Part shown: in pieces, positions 58,616-64,000 of the stretch
How the letters are laid out: every line of letters begins with the position of its first letter
Position numbering within the stretch: position 1 is the first letter of the stretch
DNA from: Rosa chinensis
Lineage: Eukaryota; Streptophyta; Magnoliopsida; Rosales; Rosaceae
DNA: 64,000 bases
NCBI RefSeq assembly: GCF_002994745.2
Contig: NC_037094.1
Coordinates: 46,575,139 to 46,639,138 of the forward strand
Direction: 5' to 3'
Notes under the pieces: model-generated
The model's input: the letters and a program-made list of their open reading frames with translations, nothing else
Databases searched by the model: none
Told to the model about the DNA's origin: nothing
Made by a program: the position numbers and the translations under genes

Positions 58616-59350
58616 TAAAGCTTCAGTTTGTATAAAAGTTTTCAAAAAAATCAGAAAAATCCAAAACTATCCAAATCCGGAAAGAAATTCTCTCCCCAGA
58701 ATCCCCAACCCAACCAGGATTTATCTCAGTCGTTTGGCAGCGCCACCACAGTTGTTTTCTTCCTCTCTCCCTCTCTCTCTTCTACCTACCTCGACCACTC
58801 ACCTGCCTCTGAACTCACCGTGCATGGCGCAACAAGAGCCAAAACACGGGGGCGAGTTGCTGGACCTAGCCACTTTAGGGCTCGGGTTTTGTAGCTCTCC
58901 TCTTGTTATTTCCATCCATACTAGTCTTGAAGCTCGATATGACCTATGGAGCTTGGATTTTCAATTTGAAATTCCGGCCACCACAAGCTTCCAAGAGAGT
59001 CCTAGCTCGATCTAGGCCAAATCAATCTTAGTGCCACTTATAAAAGTTGCTCCTCTTGTAGTGCTCTTCATTTTGACTAGTCATATCTTGCTGGTTTTAA
59101 AGTTGATGGGCGGCGCATAAGGCTCACGCGTCGCCACTTGTGGTGGCCTGTCTGGCCTCTTTTGGAGCTATTGTTTTCTCTGTTATCCTCTACTCGTCGA
59201 TACAAGCATGTAGATGTATTTGTTTTGTCATAATTTAATTGTTTGAACATGTTAGGTTAAATGTAGCTTCGGTTTGTTCGGTTTTCGATCCATGCAGATC
59301 CAACTATTAAATTCAATGCACAATCGAATTCAACCCGATTCAAATTTAAA
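58616..59350 (+). repeat. LTR-like sequence related to 43370-43948 + 49442-49500
   Basis: It has a TGTATAAAAG box at about 58628, a C/T-rich leader, then CTAGCTCGATCTAGGCCAAATC, GTGCCACTTATAAAAGTTG, GGGCGGCGCATAAGGC, CGTCGATACAAGCATGTAG and GATCCAACTATTAAATTC. All have counterparts in the same order in the interrupted copy. It acts as the uninterrupted relative at the LINE insertion point. Confidence 0.55.
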
Positions 59351-59877
59351 GCCTAATCCATCTGGGAAGCTAATGAAAGACATTTTGCTCTAGAATTTAA
59401 AGAAGACGATGATGATAAGTGATGGATTGATGGTAGAAGATGAATATAGCAGTGAACTGGAGAAAAAGAAAAACTAGAGCAATTAGAAGACGAAAGGGTT
59501 TAGGATTTGTTTATTTAATGAATAATCCCTTAATAATGTATGGTGGGTGCTATTCGCACACCCATTTTCTCTATTTACACACCCTCTCTATTTTTTTTTA
59601 TTAAATTTTAATATAACTTTTTTTTTTTTTACAAATTACCCTAACTAGCCTCCTTTGTAGTTATGTTTCTTTTTATTTTTTCTATTTAACAAGTCAATCA
59701 TGAATTAAACATCATTATACAATAAACTAATTTTTCTCGTGAATAACATTGTTGATTGAGAAATTTTCTTCACACAATGCTAAATAATAGATACACATCT
59801 CTTACTTAATACACAACCTATTAACTTTTTTATTTTAATATTTTACTAGAAACACAATCCCAAACTTCCTAAACTAT
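59351..59877. other. AT-rich intergenic region
   Basis: No supported gene. A motif GTGGGTGCTATTCGCACACCC (59543-59563) followed by AT-rich text may be one end of a MITE; the other end was not found. Confidence 0.35.
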
Positions 59878-60800
59878 CACTATGCCAAAAAGGCCTTCAG
59901 ACGACAGAACTGTTCTGTCGTCTGAACGAACAAAAATGTGTCGTCTAGTACGGTGTCGTCTCTTGGGGGCATCAGACGACATAAAAAAATAAAAGTCTTG
60001 TGTTGTCTGATGAGTTTTGCATTTTGGGAACATTGTGATCTGTATCTTTAAAAGCATTCAGACAACAGTTTTGTATTGTCTGATAAACAAAACAACCACA
60101 GTATTTTTTAAATACTATTGTGTGAAGCATATTTGCAGGACTTATTTGTGTGGTCTGAATGCCCTTAAATAAGAAATATGAAGACTCGTATGTAGTGTCT
60201 TCTCTCATAGAACAACACTTAAAGGTTGTGCTAATTTACTTTAAACGACAATTATATGTGGTCGTAAAGAGCATCAGTGGACAATTAAGTGTCGTTCTTG
60301 GATAGGTTTGTATGACATTTAAGTGTTGTGTGAAAGATTTTGAAATTATACATATGTGATGTTGGGAAATGGTTTAGACAATAGATATCATATTCTTTCT
60401 GTTATGTCAGTCTCACTACGACGACAATTTACTGTCGTTTAAGATTATTTAGACGACAAATATTTGTGGTCTGAATATAAAAAGGACCACTAATAGTACG
60501 TGTTTTATATTGTCTGTGATCATGTCCAATCACACTTATTTGTTGTTGTTATACACTTTAGCCAATACTTTCATCTAACTTATGTTGTTGTTTTGCATTT
60601 CAGACTACAATTTTCTGTTGTCCCAATGTCATAAAGACAATAAACTTCTAATTGGTTTTTGTGTTGTTTTTGTGCAGCTGCAACCACACATTTTGGTGTG
60701 CTTTTGTTGTAACTTGCAATTTGAGATAACACATATTAGTAGGCCTCTGTTGCAATTGGTATGCATGCATTTGGAAATTAAAATTGGCCATTCATGAAAC
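59878..60800. mobile_element. CACTA transposon, left end with subterminal repeats
   Basis: It starts CACTATGCCAAAAAGGCC, a typical CACTA terminus. Directly inside is a hairpin: 14-bp arms (TTCAGACGACAGAA and complement, 59896-59909 and 59913-59926) around a 3-base loop. The following 800 bases carry many copies of GACGACA/TGTCGTC and degenerate GACAAC/GTTGTC forms, the subterminal array bound by transposase. No matching right end is visible before 64000, and no transposase. Confidence 0.75.
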
Positions 60801-61167
60801 CATAAAATCCACATCCGAAATCATTCATTGTAATTTCTATTAATCCATCATTGCCTCATGTACACAAACCTAATCATGAGCATCAGCAACATAGCAAAAT
60901 AGCTAGCAGTACTGCAAGTTTGACCCCAAGGTTTTATTGATCTTGAACTTGGGTAAATGGAAAAACTGACCCTGAACTGAAGTTAAACAATAGCAGCATG
61001 ACACTACTGTGAGGGTACCTTATTTAGCACATGGGTAGAGTTTGGAGCGCGACAAGTACCATGGTTATAGTTCCCATAGCTTCAAGGTGGAGTACCGAAG
61101 CTTGAAAACTTAATAGGAGAAATGCCCGTTTGTACACTCTAGACTAAGTTTAGGCTTCTTTGCTCTT
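60801..61167. other. 3' flank of the beta-galactosidase pseudogene
   Basis: No supported gene. It may lie within the CACTA element if that element extends to the right. Confidence 0.4.
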
Positions 61168-62073
61168 TCAGTTTGCCTTAGTTCTTGGTCTGCCATTTCT
61201 CCACACGTGGGTGACTTTCAGAAGATCAATCTTTGTAACATCGCCAGCAAGCTCCTCAAAACCACCAACAGATTTTGAGATGGCTTGAGCCAAGACTGCG
61301 GAACATGATACCTAAAACATAGGTAGAATATAGGAAATTAGTAAATAGGTTCTTAATACTTTTTTCTGATCCAATGGTAAACAAGTTTATACATACCATT
61401 GTTGAGTCGGTTGGAGACAACCAAATTGGCACTTGTTAATCCTGAATGTACCAAAATAACTGCACGCGCTGCAGTTACCATTAGCATGAACAGTCTAGTA
61501 TCTTCCAATGCTCCCCCCATTTATCCGTACTTCACCCTTCCCCATGCTCCCCATGTCCAAAGCCAAAGGCTCGTCCCCTTCAGGTGCATCAAAATTGGAC
61601 TGAGGGTTCAAGTCGCACCGTTATCCAAAATTGCTCGATGGTAAGGAACAAGCTAGAATGAAAATGTTTAGCAGTAGTCAATATTTGTAGTTCTTATTTC
61701 ATACCTTATACCAACTCATTGGCTGTTGATTATGTGTCCTTAGACACCCTCGTCCAATTCACTGCAAATGTGGAAGTTGGAGAACCGAGATTCATGGATT
61801 CTCCGTTTAGCCCAACCTGTAAAGAGAAACATACCTAAGTTGAGGCATTCCTCGAGTACACAAGTAATTGAGCAAAATTAAACTTTATAGACCTTGTATG
61901 ACCATATTTGCCCTGATAAATCTCTACTTCCTTGATCTAATCCTTGTTGAACAACTGGTCCCTTTACATCACAATAGGAAACCTATATTCATATAGTCTT
62001 CAAAATCACATATCCAGATTCTGATTTAGTCATATGTATAAAGACACCACAAGAAGTTTCTTATTGCATTGAA

Positions 62074-62351
62074 TTCTTATTTGTAACTCATGTAATTTAC
62101 TCAAATACAAACTATACCAAATTAACCAAGTCAAATTAATGAAATTATAGGGACCTGCAGTATAATATCAAGTTATCAACACGAAATTTGTATTGGTATA
62201 TCAAATATTGAAAGTTCTTATTTTTAACTCATGTAATTTACTCAAATACAAACTTTACCAAATTAATCAAGTCGATCAAATTATAGGGACCTACAGTTAA
62301 TATCAAGTTATCAACACAAAATTTGTATTGGTATATCAAATATTGAAAGTT
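62074..62351. repeat. Tandem duplication (about 140 bp) inside the beta-galactosidase pseudogene
   Basis: Units start at 62074 and 62215; both contain TTCTTATTTKTAACTCATG, AATTATAGGGACCT and GGTATATCAAATATTGAAAG. They occupy the gap where an exon of the family is missing. Confidence 0.9.
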
Positions 62352-63069
62352 AGTGAAAATGCAAATCAAAGAACCAACCGGTAATCCAACAGCTACACTT
62401 AGAAGCAAAATTTTATTCACCCCAGCATGCATGTTTACATCTCCTGTAAAAGTGAATCTCTGGTCTTGCAGAGTCCCATAAGTTGATCTTATCATTACAG
62501 AACATAACTGACATTTAGATATAGGGGCATAGTTTCTTAGGTAGACCTAGGTGACCATTTACCTTCCAAATCAAAAGTAGATGGTGTAATTTCTGACAAC
62601 ACAAATATATAAACAATATACATACCTGAGAGCTGGTCATTGACAAAGACATGCATTAGTGTTCCCAGCCGACAACATAGTGAGAATTGGATGCTTACCA
62701 CCACGCAGAAATGATTCAGATGGACTTATGTCGACACCAAAAACATCAAGTTCTGCAAAATTCTCTTATATAATTGGATATAAATTTTTCATAGATACAT
62801 TGAATGGAAAAAGAAGTTCAGTTACTTAATCTTACCTGGTGGTGTACCATAGATAATCATTGGAGTCTCTAGTGATGTTCAACTGATCTAAGAAACCAAT
62901 AATTGTGAGAGTTGTATCACCTGTCCATGAAGAAATGTCTTCGCTGAAGGTTTCCCATGACCACAACTCAAAGTTAGTGGGAAAAAATTATTTTTGGGAT
63001 GTCTGAAGTTCCACCTGTAACAAAGTGCACAATAAGCATCATGTCTGTGTATAAGATCGATATATATTT

Positions 63070-63094
63070 TTATATATATATATATATATATATA
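63070..63094. repeat. (TA)n microsatellite in a pseudogene intron
   Basis: About twelve uninterrupted TA units within the interval between the blocks at 63015 and 63244. Confidence 0.9.
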
Positions 63095-64000
63095 AATTGA
63101 AAGAAGCTACACTGGAGCTGTAAGAGTTTCCTATGATTTAGCTAATTCATTGGGGAAAAACCTATTTGGCCTCACTTTGATGTCAGACAAATTTTGTGGA
63201 AAATAGTAAATAAGCATTGCAGACCATTGTTTATTTCATTTACTTTGGCAGTGTTGAATACAACATTTTCGCAGTCTGGAAGGACGCTGTTGGAACAAGC
63301 AGGGATCTCACAGTTTCGGTCATTGAAAGTAACCGTTGCAGCTGAGATTGCATTGCAGTTTGAGAGAAACGCTGCACAACCTCCTGGTTTTGAAGAGAAT
63401 ACATGTGCCTGGAAATTAAAGCACTAATTTAGTTTAATTGGATATCATCAGGAACTTCAAGGATGAATATGATGGTGCTAGATGATAGGTTAGGGAATAA
63501 TTTAATTAACAGAGTAATTTTTCCAACCTTCTGATACTATTCTTATTTTTCATAGGTAAGTAATAGGTAAGCTGATAGAGTTTTCTATTGTAAAGTATGC
63601 TGATTTTCTTTGTAGAAAAGTCAGAGCGAGCTCATTCTTACTTAAACCTGTTGATATCCCCCTCCCCAACAAAAGAGGCTGACAAACCTGTTGATATTTC
63701 CCTAAGGATGTAACAGACAGATCAGTATTTAGTAGAGCTTGCTCACATAACTTAATAGCTTTATGGAGTTCCATTAAGTGACCATACTTGGGTTACTTGA
63801 TCAAGCCTATCAAGTTAGTTACGAGTTCAATGACTGCAAGCTGGTAATTTTTCACACCTTATAATATACATCTAAAGAAATGCTAACACATATTTATCAT
63901 GAATTCAAATTTCTCATCATATTCATCAATGGGGGCATGGTAGTTGTAGCTGGTAATAATAAATGGGCCTCCAGCAGTTCTTCCGAAATTAGTTCTCCTC

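Larger units (their letters stand above)
61168..64000 (-). pseudogene. Beta-galactosidase (GH35) pseudogene, 3' half, runs off the right edge
   Basis: Exon-like blocks on the minus strand, in gene order: 64000-63918 ([20 protein letters not shown]), 63806-63688 ([15 protein letters not shown]), 63408-63244 (AHVFSSKPGGCAAFLSN, LPDCENVVFNTAK), 63015-62836 (ITRDSNDYLWYTT), 62752-62626 (SPSESFLRGGKHPILT), 62487-62379 (VNMHAGVNKILLLSVAVGLP), 61816-61705 (VGLNGESMNLGSP), 61599-61397 ([20 protein letters not shown], then NGGSIGRY) and 61311-61168 (YHVPQSWLKPSQNLLVV). This is the plant apoplastic beta-galactosidase order. Lesions: a GT-to-AT donor at 63917-63916, Gln-to-stop in the 63806 exon, frameshift and stop in the 63015 exon, frameshift near 62650, stop in the 61816 exon, Trp-to-TAG after GRY, and a frameshift near 61255. 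The family's FETWNAG exon is missing between 62379 and 61816. It cannot make the enzyme, which trims cell-wall galactans. Confidence 0.92.

Noticed and set aside
61399..61644. Plus-strand frame of 81 codons
   Set aside because: It is the opposite strand of a beta-galactosidase exon (61397-61599).
61168..64000. A functional beta-galactosidase gene
   Set aside because: At least six independent lesions (stops, frameshifts, lost donor) and a missing exon; sequencing error alone would not explain them.

Overview
The window is nuclear DNA of a flowering plant, almost certainly a eudicot. Genes have short exons with GT-AG introns, the proteins belong to plant families (plantacyanin, group A bZIP, ROH1/DUF793), and most of the rest is layered plant transposons. 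The style of the LTRs and MITEs suggests Rosaceae, but that is an impression and not something I could test.

Four genes look intact: a plantacyanin (5934-7184, +, 2 exons), a sterol-glucosyltransferase-like UDP-glycosyltransferase (10810-18708, +, 15 exons, one with a GC donor), a GBF4/ABI5-type bZIP factor (36340-39244, +, 4 exons) and a ROH1-like DUF793 protein (40657-41841, -, intronless CDS). They are unrelated single genes, not a cluster. The 3' half of a beta-galactosidase gene lies at the right edge on the minus strand (61168-64000). It carries several stops and frameshifts and an apparently missing exon, so it is a pseudogene.

Layout: 1-776 is the end of a CACTA transposon that abuts or interrupts a minus-strand Ty1/copia element (777-5074). 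5.1-18.7 kb holds the first two genes. 18.7-36.1 kb is a transposon stack. An unclassified repeat (called R here) is present in several copies. One copy is split by a 970-bp Harbinger-like element and by a MITE dimer, and the MITE is itself split by a 9.2-kb Ty3/gypsy element of Tat type (23114-32275, TSD TAAAT). Between R copies lies a captured fragment of a Clp ATPase gene. 36.3-42.5 kb holds the bZIP and ROH1 genes.

43-60 kb is again layered. A long LTR-like sequence is interrupted by a 5.5-kb LINE (minus strand, 14-bp TSD) and by a 3.4-kb MULE-like element (9-bp TSD). The MULE-like element contains a 1.95-kb LTR retrotransposon with only a protease ORF (TSD GAGAG). Further LTR-like pieces follow, then a second CACTA end at 59878, then the beta-galactosidase pseudogene.

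I found no rRNA, tRNA or CRISPR array, and no previously unknown multi-gene system. What stands out is the readable order of insertion, shown by target-site duplications and in-window empty sites; the Clp gene fragment; the palindrome-bearing 60-bp minisatellite and antisense ORF of the Tat element; and the unclassified R repeat next to the bZIP gene.
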